A DNA stretch of 64,000 nt from Sphingobacterium chuzhouense (GTDB lineage: Bacteria > Bacteroidota > Bacteroidia > Sphingobacteriales > Sphingobacteriaceae), in the NCBI RefSeq assembly GCF_014692525.1, contig NZ_JACNYL010000002.1, positions 248,001 to 312,000 on the forward strand. Reading direction: 5' to 3'. The notes under the pieces were generated by a model. It searched no databases, was not told the origin of the DNA, and saw nothing but the letters and a program-made list of their open reading frames with translations. Below, piece after piece: positions 37,901-46,101 of the stretch (position 1 is the first letter of the stretch; each line of letters begins with the position of its first letter). A program made the position numbers and the translations under genes.

Positions 37901-37957
37901 AATGGCATTTACCCGTTGCCTGCAACCTATACATTTGGTGTTAATCTTTCATTTTAA
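34952..37957 (+). CDS. SusC-like TonB-linked outer-membrane transporter (PUL unit 1)
   Basis: Outer-membrane importer of 1001 aa. Signal peptide 1-19 (ending GYAQV), CarboxypepD regulatory-like domain 22-95, plug start EEVVVVGYGTQRKIDLTGS near 110, plug with VRIRGVNSTNSSSPLYVVDG near 170, then a 22-strand barrel ending in ATYTFGVNLSF. The first 130 residues are close to those of the second SusC (for example VKDSQSLIALPGVTIS in both), showing a common origin by duplication, while the barrels differ. Expected to import oligosaccharides with the SusD encoded 10 bp downstream. Confidence 0.95.
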   Translation: MRKFFTLLWLTSILSMGYAQVRTVTGTVKDSQSLIALPGVTISVKSTGQGTQTDEAGRFSIQASSTDVLTFGFIGYTTQEVEINNRAIVDIFLESHDQALEEVVVVGYGTQRKIDLTGSITQVKGEEIENMPNTNPISSLQGKVAGLTISNSGSPGAAPTVRIRGVNSTNSSSPLYVVDGVLHDNIDFLSPGDIETIDVLRDPSSIAIYGLRGANGVIAVTLKKAARGRTAVNLSSSIGFNRVIDRIDVTDAEGFKKLHDADRANAGDSKFDYTNYTANTDWQELILRDGFLSNNTLGISNSGEKSSTHFSLGYNKQNGVVKNGDYERFTARLNQELKINDRLKIGGNISGMYWNMRPTVITFTNALWAAPIVPVQYDENTYYSMPSFQRAQVGNPIATLHRMDNKSLPTGYRFVGSLFAEWEIIENLKWKSTIYADLGFNNTRGYTPLPFYFMNLGESEGENTITYDENVRTAVSQKQEQFTRYQQDHTLTFEKAIEEDHRLTAMAGFTTVFTHNQEISGNRRDADLNIPDDPDFWYINISNPNANPGTFAGQGTKNAIVGAFGRVNYAFRDKYLLNATIRRDGSSKFAPKNRWGTFGSIGLGWVVSSEDFFQSIDVVDFLKLRASWGKIGNQNGIRDNIYQPGLSTSSSAIFGDNIYTAVGPAYIPDPNLRWEVVGGVDLGLESKFLNNKLNLEVTWYDRTTTDILTSLVIPNTDRSYFTNLGKITNRGVELTLGWNDRINEDFTYNVSANYSYNKNVVNSIGDNINFQIFGNNQANLTETGKSIGYFYGYRQIGIYQSLSQMENMATMSNSRPGDIAYEDVDGDGVITDKDRTYLGTPFPPHNFGININLGYKGFDFLIQGQGVAGNHIHVQRRRANFAPINYETNRLNAWTGPGTSNVEPILASNRGDNYLFSSYYLEPADFFRIRTLQLGYNFSTGLLNNRIRKARVYVSGQNIKTWSKVTGYSPEAPISSITAGGADNGIYPLPATYTFGVNLSF

Positions 37958-37967
37958 TTCTACCGAT

Positions 37968-39509
37968 ATGAACACAAATTATTTCTATAAAAAATACGTA
38001 ATAGCCATCCTTCTAATAAGCAGTACGATCTTTACTGGATGCGAAAAATTTTTAGATACCCAACCACAAGGTAGTTATACATTAGATAATTATCCCTATC
38101 CACAAGGTGGCGGCCCTTTTGATGAGTTTATATTTGGCGTATACGATGACTTACGGAGTTATTCCGTGCATGTTGATGGATTTATAAATGCTACCAGTAT
38201 ACGGAGCGATGATGCAGACAAGGGAAGTACCGCAAATGATGGTGGTGCAGATGTTTTTGGTATGGATAACTTCCCCGTTCTGACAACAAGTGGACGGGCA
38301 AATGCACTGTGGACAGGTTTTTTAGGCATAGTTACAAAATGTAATGAGGCCATCTATCAGGTAGAAAGCAATGATGATATTGTGTCTGATGAGGAAATTA
38401 AACAACAAACTATCGGAGAAGCTCGCTTTTTTCGAGGTTATGCTTATTTTATGTTAGTCAGACTTTTTGGTCGAGTTCCGTTAATTGATAAAATGCTAGA
38501 TGACCCTGCACAACAACTGAATATTCGACAAAACTCAGTCGCTGAGATTTATAAATTCATTGAGGACGATTTGAATTTTGCCGCAGCAAACCTGCCTTTA
38601 TCCTGGGATGAAAGATTTATAGGCCGTGCTACGCAAGGTGCAGCAAATGGTATACTGGCGAAAGTATATCTTACACAAGGAAAATGGGCACAGGCATCGA
38701 GCGCTGCACAAAAAGTAATGACATCCGGACAATATGACCTAACTACTGATTATGCCAAGATTTTTGGAGAAGACGGTGAAAACTCTTCGGAGTCTGTATT
38801 CGAAGTACAGGCTACTGCCTCACCTACAGTTACACAGACTAATGGTACACAATATGCAAGTATTCAAGGTGTGAGAGGAGCAGGAAATTGGAATTTAGGA
38901 TGGGGATGGAACGTACCTTCTGATGTATTGGAAGCCGCCTACGAACCGGAAGATCCGCGAAAAGCACGTACAATATTGTATTCCAGTACAAATACAACAG
39001 AAAACTTCACCATATACAGTGAATTAATGCCGCGCTATCCGAGCGATGTTCCAAATCCACGTTATAATCACAAGGTTTTAGGAAGTCCAAACTTAAGAAA
39101 TACTATCAGTAGAGGTTGCTGGTGGATGAATATACGTATCCTGCGTTATGCAGATGTAGTCTTAATGTATGCGGAAGCTGCTAACGAATTAGGACAGACA
39201 GAGGAAGCTCGAACTGCACTCAACAGTATTCGGGCAAGAGCGCGCCGAGGTGCTGCGGAAGGTATTCTACCCGATGTAGCCACCAATAATCAAAATACCC
39301 TCCGTAACGCCATTCGTCATGAAAGGAGAATTGAATTAGCGATGGAACACGATCGTTTCTTTGACATCGTACGGTGGGGAATTGCAAAGCAAATGTTAGA
39401 CGCTGCTGGAAAAACGAACTTTAGGATTGGACGTGATGAATTACTTCCAATTCCACAAGCACAAATCGATTTGAGTAAGGGAGTGTTAGAACAAAATCCA
39501 GGCTACTAA
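37968..39509 (+). CDS. SusD/RagB-family lipoprotein (PUL unit 1)
   Basis: Surface glycan-binding lipoprotein of 513 aa. The start chosen is the ATG at 37968, 10 bp after the susC stop; the open frame extends into susC without a credible start. Lipobox FTGC near residue 25 is followed by EKFLDTQPQGSYTL. TPR-like helices are visible, with IGEARFFRGYAYFMLVRLFG near 150 and RILRYADVVLMYAEAANELG near 385. The C-terminus GRDELLPIPQAQIDLSKG and EQNPGY is typical of the family. It forms the lid of the upstream SusC. Confidence 0.95.
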   Translation: MNTNYFYKKYVIAILLISSTIFTGCEKFLDTQPQGSYTLDNYPYPQGGGPFDEFIFGVYDDLRSYSVHVDGFINATSIRSDDADKGSTANDGGADVFGMDNFPVLTTSGRANALWTGFLGIVTKCNEAIYQVESNDDIVSDEEIKQQTIGEARFFRGYAYFMLVRLFGRVPLIDKMLDDPAQQLNIRQNSVAEIYKFIEDDLNFAAANLPLSWDERFIGRATQGAANGILAKVYLTQGKWAQASSAAQKVMTSGQYDLTTDYAKIFGEDGENSSESVFEVQATASPTVTQTNGTQYASIQGVRGAGNWNLGWGWNVPSDVLEAAYEPEDPRKARTILYSSTNTTENFTIYSELMPRYPSDVPNPRYNHKVLGSPNLRNTISRGCWWMNIRILRYADVVLMYAEAANELGQTEEARTALNSIRARARRGAAEGILPDVATNNQNTLRNAIRHERRIELAMEHDRFFDIVRWGIAKQMLDAAGKTNFRIGRDELLPIPQAQIDLSKGVLEQNPGY

Positions 39510-39522
39510 TCTAAGTAAAGTT

Positions 39523-41034
39523 ATGAAACGTATACAATTAAATAATATAAATATTTGGCTACTATTGGCCATATTTTTAAACATTAGTATTTTCCAATCT
39601 TGCAAAAATGACGGAAACGTCTATAATTTGCCTGATGCAAAGGAAAGCGAATACTTACCGACAAAAAAAGAGGGAATAATCAAGATATTGGCGATTGGCA
39701 ATAGTTTTTCGGAAGACGCTATCGAAAATAATCTTTACGATTTGGCAAAAGAGAAGGGAATAGAGATTATCATCGGAAACCTATATATCGGAGGAGCCTC
39801 TCTCGAACTCCATAATAGTAACGTTGAAAGAAATGCGTCGAGTTATTCTTATAGGAAAATAACACCGGATGGAAAACGTACGGAATATCCTGGCTTCTCC
39901 ATTCAAACGGTATTGAAAGATGAATATTGGGATTATATAAGTTTTCAGCAGGCAAGTGATTTTTCAGGTATGTATGAAACTGTAGAAGCTTCTTTACCTC
40001 AACTATTTGAATATGTAAATGCAACAAAACTAAATCCCGATGTAAAATACATCTATCATCAAACATGGGCATATGCGCAAAATACCAACCATGCGGCATT
40101 TCCTAATTACGATAGCGACCAGTTAACAATGTATGGCGCCATCGTTTCCACTGCCCAAAAAGCAACAGAACTAATCCCTATCGACATTCTCATTCCTACA
40201 GGAACGGCTATTCAGAATAGTAGGACTTCTGTCGTAGGTGATAATTTCAACGTTGCAGACGGTTACCACTTAGATAGGGTTATCGGTCGTTACACAGCTG
40301 CATGTACTTGGTTTGAAGCAATATTTGGAGAATCAAGTGTTGGAATGGCATATAAACCGGAAGGACTCTCCGTTTTTGAGACCAGCATTGCTCAAAATGC
40401 AGCCCATATGGCAATTCAAAAACCAAATGAAATCACTGAAATGACGGATTTTCAAGGTGGCGGAGGTGGTCCTTTAGAAAGTGCTGTACTGTTGGATTTC
40501 GGCAACAACGCAGCTTCTGAATCATGGAATCAAATTAATTCGTTTCTACCTAGCGGTCGAATTAATTTGAAAGACAGCTTGGGATCATTTGTAGGATTAG
40601 GGCTGACCGTAACGGAACGTTTTAATGGAGTGAATGGCGATGGCCCTCGCGAAACGAATACACCTTTCGACATGCCGGAAACCGTATCTCGGTATTCTTA
40701 TTTCGGAAATTCAAAAGCTGAGTTTGGTGGGATGATAATCGAAAAGAGCGTGTTTGTTATCAATGGTCTAGACAAAAATATCACCTACAATATATGTTTC
40801 TTTGGTGCCCGTGGCGGAGTTAGTGATAATCGGGAAACAAAATATATGTGTAAAGGTAATAACGAAGTCGTTGTACGACTCAATACATCCAGTAATACTT
40901 CAAATATAGTCTGTGCTGAAAACATATCTCCTGACGAAAGTGGAAATATAACCGTAACTGTGACGGCAGGTGAAAATAACAGTAATGGTAACGGATTCTA
41001 TTATTTGACAGCTGCACGTTTAATGTCTAACTAA
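39523..41034 (+). CDS. DUF4886 (SGNH-like) lipoprotein with C-terminal beta-sandwich
   Basis: Lipoprotein of 503 aa (lipobox SIFQSC near residue 27). Residues about 50-280 are DUF4886, an SGNH-hydrolase-like domain: IKILAIGNSFSEDAIENNLY supplies the GNS block with the probable nucleophile Ser, IGGASLE the Gly block, YISFQQASDFSG the third block, and DGYHLDRVIGRYTAA the Asp-x-x-His-like end. About 310-500 form an extra beta-rich domain beginning in a Gly run, reminiscent of carbohydrate-binding sandwiches. The family suggests removal of an acyl group from a glycan; the substrate is inferred. It ends unit 1 at a strong terminator. Confidence 0.8.
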   Translation: MKRIQLNNINIWLLLAIFLNISIFQSCKNDGNVYNLPDAKESEYLPTKKEGIIKILAIGNSFSEDAIENNLYDLAKEKGIEIIIGNLYIGGASLELHNSNVERNASSYSYRKITPDGKRTEYPGFSIQTVLKDEYWDYISFQQASDFSGMYETVEASLPQLFEYVNATKLNPDVKYIYHQTWAYAQNTNHAAFPNYDSDQLTMYGAIVSTAQKATELIPIDILIPTGTAIQNSRTSVVGDNFNVADGYHLDRVIGRYTAACTWFEAIFGESSVGMAYKPEGLSVFETSIAQNAAHMAIQKPNEITEMTDFQGGGGGPLESAVLLDFGNNAASESWNQINSFLPSGRINLKDSLGSFVGLGLTVTERFNGVNGDGPRETNTPFDMPETVSRYSYFGNSKAEFGGMIIEKSVFVINGLDKNITYNICFFGARGGVSDNRETKYMCKGNNEVVVRLNTSSNTSNIVCAENISPDESGNITVTVTAGENNSNGNGFYYLTAARLMSN

Positions 41035-41045
41035 AATAATTCCTT

Positions 41046-41094
41046 GTTCGACAACTAAAAGGAAAATCAAAACCTCCCTTTTTAGTTGTCGAAC
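41046..41094 (+). terminator. Terminator of PUL unit 1
   Basis: Perfect 15-bp arms GTTCGACAACTAAAA / TTTTAGTTGTCGAAC around a 19-nt loop, followed by TTATCATTTTTCC. It lies 12 bp past the DUF4886 stop and separates the two PUL transcripts. Confidence 0.85.
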
Positions 41095-41166
41095 TTATCA
41101 TTTTTCCGTTTTTGAAGATATAGATGGTCATAAAATTCATTAAAATAACCCAAAAAAGATGTAATC

Positions 41167-41190
41167 ACTACATCAAAACTACTACATCAC
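41167..41190 (+). promoter_or_regulatory. Direct repeats ACTACATC upstream of the second PUL susC
   Basis: ACTACATCA at 41167 and ACTACATCAC at 41181, 14 bp apart as at 34681/34695. The distance to the next conserved element is 145 bp here and 146 bp there. Confidence 0.65.
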
Positions 41191-41308
41191 AACAGGTGAA
41201 TCTTCCATTGACATTAAATAATCGAGCAGACAAAAAAAGAACACAATAAACTGATAGACAATAAAATAACAACAGTAATTCCTGCCATGATAGCAAGTGT
41301 TCACAAAT

Positions 41309-41384
41309 GAAGTAGTAATGTGAAACACAATAATTTCGCCTTAAAACCAATACATCACATCTTTGTTATATTAATATTATAAAC
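41309..41384 (+). promoter_or_regulatory. Conserved promoter block of the second PUL susC
   Basis: GTAGTAATGTGAAAC (41312-41326), AATACATCACAT (41349-41360) and TTTGTTATATTA from 41362, matching the block at 34824-34901. ATGTGA and TCACAT form a spaced dyad within it. The susC ATG lies 81 bp after TTTG, compared with 75 bp in the first copy. Confidence 0.65.
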
Positions 41385-41442
41385 AAAGGTGTTACGATAA
41401 CCTGTTATTGTGCCACAATTATAAACATAACAAGCTACATCT

Positions 41443-44400
41443 ATGAGGAAGTTATTTGCACTTTTATTGTTTTTAGCCGCTACCCTATCCCACGGATATG
41501 CACAGGTTAAAACCGTCATCGGAACTGTCAAAGACAGTCAGTCTTTGATTGCTCTTCCAGGTGTCACCATTTCCAAACCAGACGGAACGGGAAGCCAGAC
41601 AGACGCTGCGGGGCGGTTCTCTATTGAAGCCAGTCCAACAGATTCGTTAACATTTCGTTTCATTGGTTATACACCGCAAACGGTAACCGTTGGTGATCAA
41701 GAAGCATTGGATATTTTTCTGATCAGTGAAGACCAAGCATTGGAAGAAGTTGTCGTTATTGGTTACGGTACACAGAGGAAAGCCGACTTAACTGGATCTA
41801 TAGGTTCCGTGAAAGCCGAAGAAATCACGAAACAACCTGCAATGTCCGCTATGCAATCTGTTCAAGGTAAAGTCGCGGGTTTGAACATTGTCGCTTCAGA
41901 AGCTCCTGGAGCCGCTCCCAATGTAATCATTCGTGGGCTTGGTACGGCATTGGGAGGTCGTAATCCGCTATATATTGTAGATGGTATGCCTGTGGCGGAC
42001 ATCAACAATATTAACCCTGCCGACATTGAGTCAATGGACGTACTTAAAGATGCTTCTTCTGCTTCTATTTATGGTTTGCGTGCCGCCAATGGTGTTGTCA
42101 TTATTACAACTAAAAAAGGGAAGGCTGGATTTTTCAACATCAATTACGAAAGTTATGCTGGTATGAAAAGTATCCTAAACCAAGTAAAAATGGCCAATGG
42201 AAACCAATATGCAGAATACGTTAACCAACATTTGTCCTCTATAGAACATTTAACAGCACCGGAAGATCGGTATAAAATCAGTTTAACAGGTCAGCCTTAC
42301 GAGACAGATTGGTATGATGAAATATTGAAAACAGGTTCTGTGTTCAATAACAGTGTCAATCTTTCGGGCGGATCCGAAAACATAGACTATTTCCTGAGTT
42401 TTAACAATTTTACGGAGAACGGAATCATTGATGGAAGTAAATTTACACGTAACACGATCAGGAACAACAATACATATAAGTTTTTAGATAACCGTTTGAG
42501 ATTTAATCAAACTCTTAACCTAACTTTTACAGACAATAATATAAAACCTAATAACGGTTTTAACGTCGCGTATCGACAAGCTCCCATTGTGCCTGTTTGG
42601 TGGGAAAACGGGAGAGCAGGAAGACCGTTATTGAATGGCGAAACAGGTCTTATAGATTATCAAGGTGGAAATGTCAAAGTCTTAAATTCCACTGGAAATC
42701 CCGTTTACGAAATCCTTCGCCATAATGAAATACAAAAATCTACTACACTTCAAGGGGGTTTTGAGGGTGAATTCAAAATTACCGACTATTTGAAAATAAA
42801 TTCACGTGTCGGCGCTACAAAATATTATGTCAGATCGCGCAATTTCAACGATATCAAAGATGGTTGGCTAAATGGTGATCCTACACGTACTGATGCTGAA
42901 TTTGAAAGACTCAGGTCAGATAACCCCGAATCTGCAACATATGCATACAATCGACTGGGTATACAACAGGAGGAAACATTTCGTTGGGTATGGGAGAATT
43001 TCTTAACATTCCAAAAAAGCTTTGACAAACACAATGTAGAAGCTACATTAGGTATGTCACGAGAAAAATTTGGCGTCGGAAATAGAATTGAAGGTGTCGG
43101 TTACGATGTACCCGAAAAAGAACAATACTGGAGTATTAACCTAGCCAATAGCGCGGCGTCATCTTCTTATCCCAAATCAATAAATCATCGAATATTTACA
43201 CCTCGTACATTAGCTTCTTATTTTGGTAGAGCACAATATAATTATGATAGCCGATATTATTTGACGGCTACCATCCGAAGGGATGGATCAAGTGCGTTTC
43301 GCCAATCGGGAGAGTATTGGGGAACATTTCCATCATTTGGTGTAGGTTGGACAATCAGCAATGAACGTTTTATGGAAAATGTGAGCTGGGTGAACATGTT
43401 GAAGATAAGAGGTAACTGGGGGATGCTCGGAAACCAGGACATCCCCATCAACATATCACAGATTATAACCTCTCCCGGAACGGATTTAAATGCAGGAACG
43501 AATAACAATAACTATGTGTTGGGTCCAAACCAGGAATTGGTATATGGTGCTTCGTTCGGGACACCAGCGATACCGTTAACATGGGAAAAAACACAAGAAA
43601 CTGGCATTGGTCTTGATTTTGGCTTTTTAAACAATAATTTATCTGGATCGATCGATTATTACCACAAGTTGAACACCAATACCATACTTGACGTTACACC
43701 AACGTATAATTCGCCATATTTGCAAAACTTTTATGCACATGGAGCAAAAGTACTGAATCAAGGTATAGAAGCAATTGTTAATTGGAATAAAACGGTCAAT
43801 GATGACCTTAACTATACCGTCGGTGTAAACTATGCATACAACAAAAATGAGGTAACTGAAGTTACTCCCGCCTACGATAGAGCTACCGGAGGAAGTTTGG
43901 GAAACGGTCAAATTACTAAACAATTGAGATTGGGACAGCCAATTTATGGTTGGTGGATGTGGGAAACGGAAGGTGTTTGGCAAAATGAACAAGAAATAGA
44001 AGAGAATGCCAAAACCGGAGCACCGCTTCCTGGACATTTACGCTATAAAGATCAAAACGGCGATGGAGAAATCGACAACCGAGATAAAATTTTCTTTGGG
44101 TCTTATATACCAACATCTACATATGGTGTCAATGTTGGTATTAACTATAAAGCTTTTGATTTCTCTATTTATGGTTATGGTGTAGCAGGTAACAAAATAT
44201 ACAATGCCTTGAAAGGAACCCGGATAGAAGGTGGTGAGAATATTGCCGAAGATACGTTTAATAACCGCTGGACAGGTGAAGAGTCAACGAACGTGCATCC
44301 TGGCGCGGCAAGAGACGCATATGCATCTAGCTATTACCTTGAATCGGGCAATTATTTCCGGATTAATAACATCACGCTCGGTTATACTTTTGATAAATTA

Positions 44401-44586
44401 TATTCGAACAGTTCTAAACTAAGAATATATTTCTCGGCGCAAAATCCATTTATGTTCACTAAATATTCAGGATTTTCACCTGAAATAGCCACACAAGACG
44501 GCGCGCCGTCAGGGACTACTGGCATCGAATTATCAGCTTATCCGACAACGAGAAACTTTTTGTTTGGACTTAACTTACAATTTTAG
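41443..44586 (+). CDS. SusC-like TonB-linked outer-membrane transporter (PUL unit 2)
   Basis: Outer-membrane importer of 1047 aa. Signal peptide 1-20 (ending GYAQV), CarboxypepD-like domain 23-95, plug start EEVVVIGYGTQRKADLTGS near 108, plug with VIIRGLGTALGGRNPLYIVD near 168 and AANGVVIITTKKGKAG near 215, barrel ending in NFLFGLNLQF. N-terminal 130 residues and promoter resemble the first PUL SusC, whereas the barrel differs, which suggests a different oligosaccharide or a different stage of uptake. It heads the long enzyme operon. Confidence 0.95.
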   Translation: MRKLFALLLFLAATLSHGYAQVKTVIGTVKDSQSLIALPGVTISKPDGTGSQTDAAGRFSIEASPTDSLTFRFIGYTPQTVTVGDQEALDIFLISEDQALEEVVVIGYGTQRKADLTGSIGSVKAEEITKQPAMSAMQSVQGKVAGLNIVASEAPGAAPNVIIRGLGTALGGRNPLYIVDGMPVADINNINPADIESMDVLKDASSASIYGLRAANGVVIITTKKGKAGFFNINYESYAGMKSILNQVKMANGNQYAEYVNQHLSSIEHLTAPEDRYKISLTGQPYETDWYDEILKTGSVFNNSVNLSGGSENIDYFLSFNNFTENGIIDGSKFTRNTIRNNNTYKFLDNRLRFNQTLNLTFTDNNIKPNNGFNVAYRQAPIVPVWWENGRAGRPLLNGETGLIDYQGGNVKVLNSTGNPVYEILRHNEIQKSTTLQGGFEGEFKITDYLKINSRVGATKYYVRSRNFNDIKDGWLNGDPTRTDAEFERLRSDNPESATYAYNRLGIQQEETFRWVWENFLTFQKSFDKHNVEATLGMSREKFGVGNRIEGVGYDVPEKEQYWSINLANSAASSSYPKSINHRIFTPRTLASYFGRAQYNYDSRYYLTATIRRDGSSAFRQSGEYWGTFPSFGVGWTISNERFMENVSWVNMLKIRGNWGMLGNQDIPINISQIITSPGTDLNAGTNNNNYVLGPNQELVYGASFGTPAIPLTWEKTQETGIGLDFGFLNNNLSGSIDYYHKLNTNTILDVTPTYNSPYLQNFYAHGAKVLNQGIEAIVNWNKTVNDDLNYTVGVNYAYNKNEVTEVTPAYDRATGGSLGNGQITKQLRLGQPIYGWWMWETEGVWQNEQEIEENAKTGAPLPGHLRYKDQNGDGEIDNRDKIFFGSYIPTSTYGVNVGINYKAFDFSIYGYGVAGNKIYNALKGTRIEGGENIAEDTFNNRWTGEESTNVHPGAARDAYASSYYLESGNYFRINNITLGYTFDKLYSNSSKLRIYFSAQNPFMFTKYSGFSPEIATQDGAPSGTTGIELSAYPTTRNFLFGLNLQF

Positions 44587-44591
44587 CAATT

Positions 44592-44599
44592 AAGGAGGC
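44592..44599 (+). promoter_or_regulatory. Strong Shine-Dalgarno before susD of unit 2
   Basis: TAAGGAGG six bases before the ATG at 44606. Such a perfect site is uncommon in Bacteroidota, where most genes in this window have none. It may set a high SusD level relative to SusC. Confidence 0.6.
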
Positions 44600-44605
44600 T
44601 TCAAC

Positions 44606-46030
44606 ATGAATATCAAAAAACTAAATATAGCATTATTATTAGCAGCTGGGGTTTTAGGACAAAGTTGCACCGAGGATTTCCTCGATGTTCCATCACAAGA
44701 AATCATAGAAGCAGAAGACAGTAATGAAGTATTCGAACCGGAGGCATTAGTCAACGGCGTTTATGGAATGTTTACCGATTGGAATTATGGCTTCGCCTAT
44801 TTAGGTATTACAGAAATTTTATCTGACAATGCCGACAAAGGTTCAGCACCTACTGACCCAGGAACTGATAAGGATATCCTAGACGCTCTGACCTATACCC
44901 CCACTACGGCCTCATTTCAATCTACCTGGGAACATTGGTATAAATCTATCGGACGAGCTACCCAATCTATCGAATACACTGAAAATTATGGATTGCCAGA
45001 TGAAACTCTTAAAAAGAGGTTAATTGCGGAGGCTAGGTTTATCAGAGCATTAAATTATTTCTTTTTGGTAAGGGGTTGGGGAGATGTCCCTATTCAAGAA
45101 ATTGACTTACTCGAACGAAAACCGACTTCTGAAGTTTACGCTTATATTGAAGCGGACTTGCAGTTTGCTATAGACAATTTGCCGCTTAAGTCAGCTTATC
45201 CGGCAAAAGATTTGGGGCGTGCCACCAAGGGTGCAGCGCAAGGTTTACTGTCTAAAGTTTATCTCTATCAAAAGAAGTGGCAGGAAGCAGTAGGTATGGC
45301 ACAAGCTGTCCTTAACTCCGGTGAGTATAGTCTAGAACCAGACTATGCTACTATTTGGCGTGCGTCTACTGAGAATGGGCGGGAATCGCTATTCGAGTTT
45401 CAGGGCCGAGGCGCAGAGCTTGCCCATGGTATCCAGCAATATTCCCAAACACAGGGCGCCCGTGGTGAATCTGGTTGGGGATGGGGATTCAATACGCCTA
45501 CTCAAAATTTAGTCGATGCTTTTGATGCGGAAGGCGACGAAATACGTAAAGACGCGACAATTATTTTCCGTGGTGAAACGCTTTATGACGGTCGGGTTAT
45601 AAGTCAAGCTGTAGAAAATCCCAGATATAACGAAAAAGCTTATTCTTCCGCAAATGCAGGAGCTGGTGATACCGATAAGAACATCCGCTATCTGAGGTTG
45701 GGTGAGATTTATCTAATCCTTGCTGAAGCAGCTAACGAGACAGGAAATTCCAATCTGGCATTAGAAAACCTAAATATTGTTCGAGATCGGGTCGATCTAC
45801 CAGCCGTAACAACAACCGATCAGAGCCAACTTCGACAGTTAATATGGAAAGAAAGGAGATTAGAGCTCGCCTTTGAACATGATAGGTGGTTTGACCTTGT
45901 CCGAACTGGGCAGGCAAAATCTGCTATGGAAGCCAACAGCAAACGGTTTCAGGATAGAAATAACCTATTTCCTATTCCAGACGCCCAACTCGTACAAACC
46001 CCGGAGATGACGCAGAATCCAGGTTGGTAA
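44606..46030 (+). CDS. SusD/RagB-family lipoprotein (PUL unit 2)
   Basis: Surface lipoprotein of 474 aa, partner of the SusC encoded 19 bp upstream. Lipobox LGQSC near residue 21, followed by TEDFLDVPSQE. Visible features are IAEARFIRALNYFFLVRGWG near 138, DLGRATKGAAQGLLSKVYLY near 202, and the C-terminal RYLRLGEIYLILAEAANETG and NLFPIPDAQLVQTPEMTQNP. Expected to bind the oligosaccharides released by the GH144-like enzymes. A hairpin follows the stop (46047-46083). Confidence 0.95.
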   Translation: MNIKKLNIALLLAAGVLGQSCTEDFLDVPSQEIIEAEDSNEVFEPEALVNGVYGMFTDWNYGFAYLGITEILSDNADKGSAPTDPGTDKDILDALTYTPTTASFQSTWEHWYKSIGRATQSIEYTENYGLPDETLKKRLIAEARFIRALNYFFLVRGWGDVPIQEIDLLERKPTSEVYAYIEADLQFAIDNLPLKSAYPAKDLGRATKGAAQGLLSKVYLYQKKWQEAVGMAQAVLNSGEYSLEPDYATIWRASTENGRESLFEFQGRGAELAHGIQQYSQTQGARGESGWGWGFNTPTQNLVDAFDAEGDEIRKDATIIFRGETLYDGRVISQAVENPRYNEKAYSSANAGAGDTDKNIRYLRLGEIYLILAEAANETGNSNLALENLNIVRDRVDLPAVTTTDQSQLRQLIWKERRLELAFEHDRWFDLVRTGQAKSAMEANSKRFQDRNNLFPIPDAQLVQTPEMTQNPGW

Positions 46031-46046
46031 TATTATTTTATGATTT

Positions 46047-46083
46047 GGGGGCTTTTTCCACTTAACACAATGAAAAAGCTCCC
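46047..46083 (+). terminator. Hairpin between susD and the enzyme genes of unit 2
   Basis: Arms GGGGGCTTTTTC / GAAAAAGCTCCC (12 bp with one wobble pair) and a 13-nt loop, then TTTCTTC. It lies inside the operon, so it could partly terminate or protect the susCD mRNA and so lower enzyme expression relative to SusCD. Confidence 0.6.
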
Positions 46084-46101
46084 TTTCTTCGTATAACGAT
46101 T

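Larger units (their letters stand above)
41035..41442. other. 408-bp intergenic region between PUL units
   Basis: No gene seen. It contains the unit 1 terminator (41046-41094), the ACTACATC pair (41167-41190) and the conserved promoter block (41309-41384). The stretch in between is AT-rich and less conserved relative to the region before the first susC, although ACAATAAAC occurs in both. Confidence 0.7.

Noticed and set aside
37890..37967. Upstream extension of the unit 1 susD frame into susC
   Set aside because: The extra 26 residues would precede a normal lipoprotein signal peptide; ATG 37968 is the better start.
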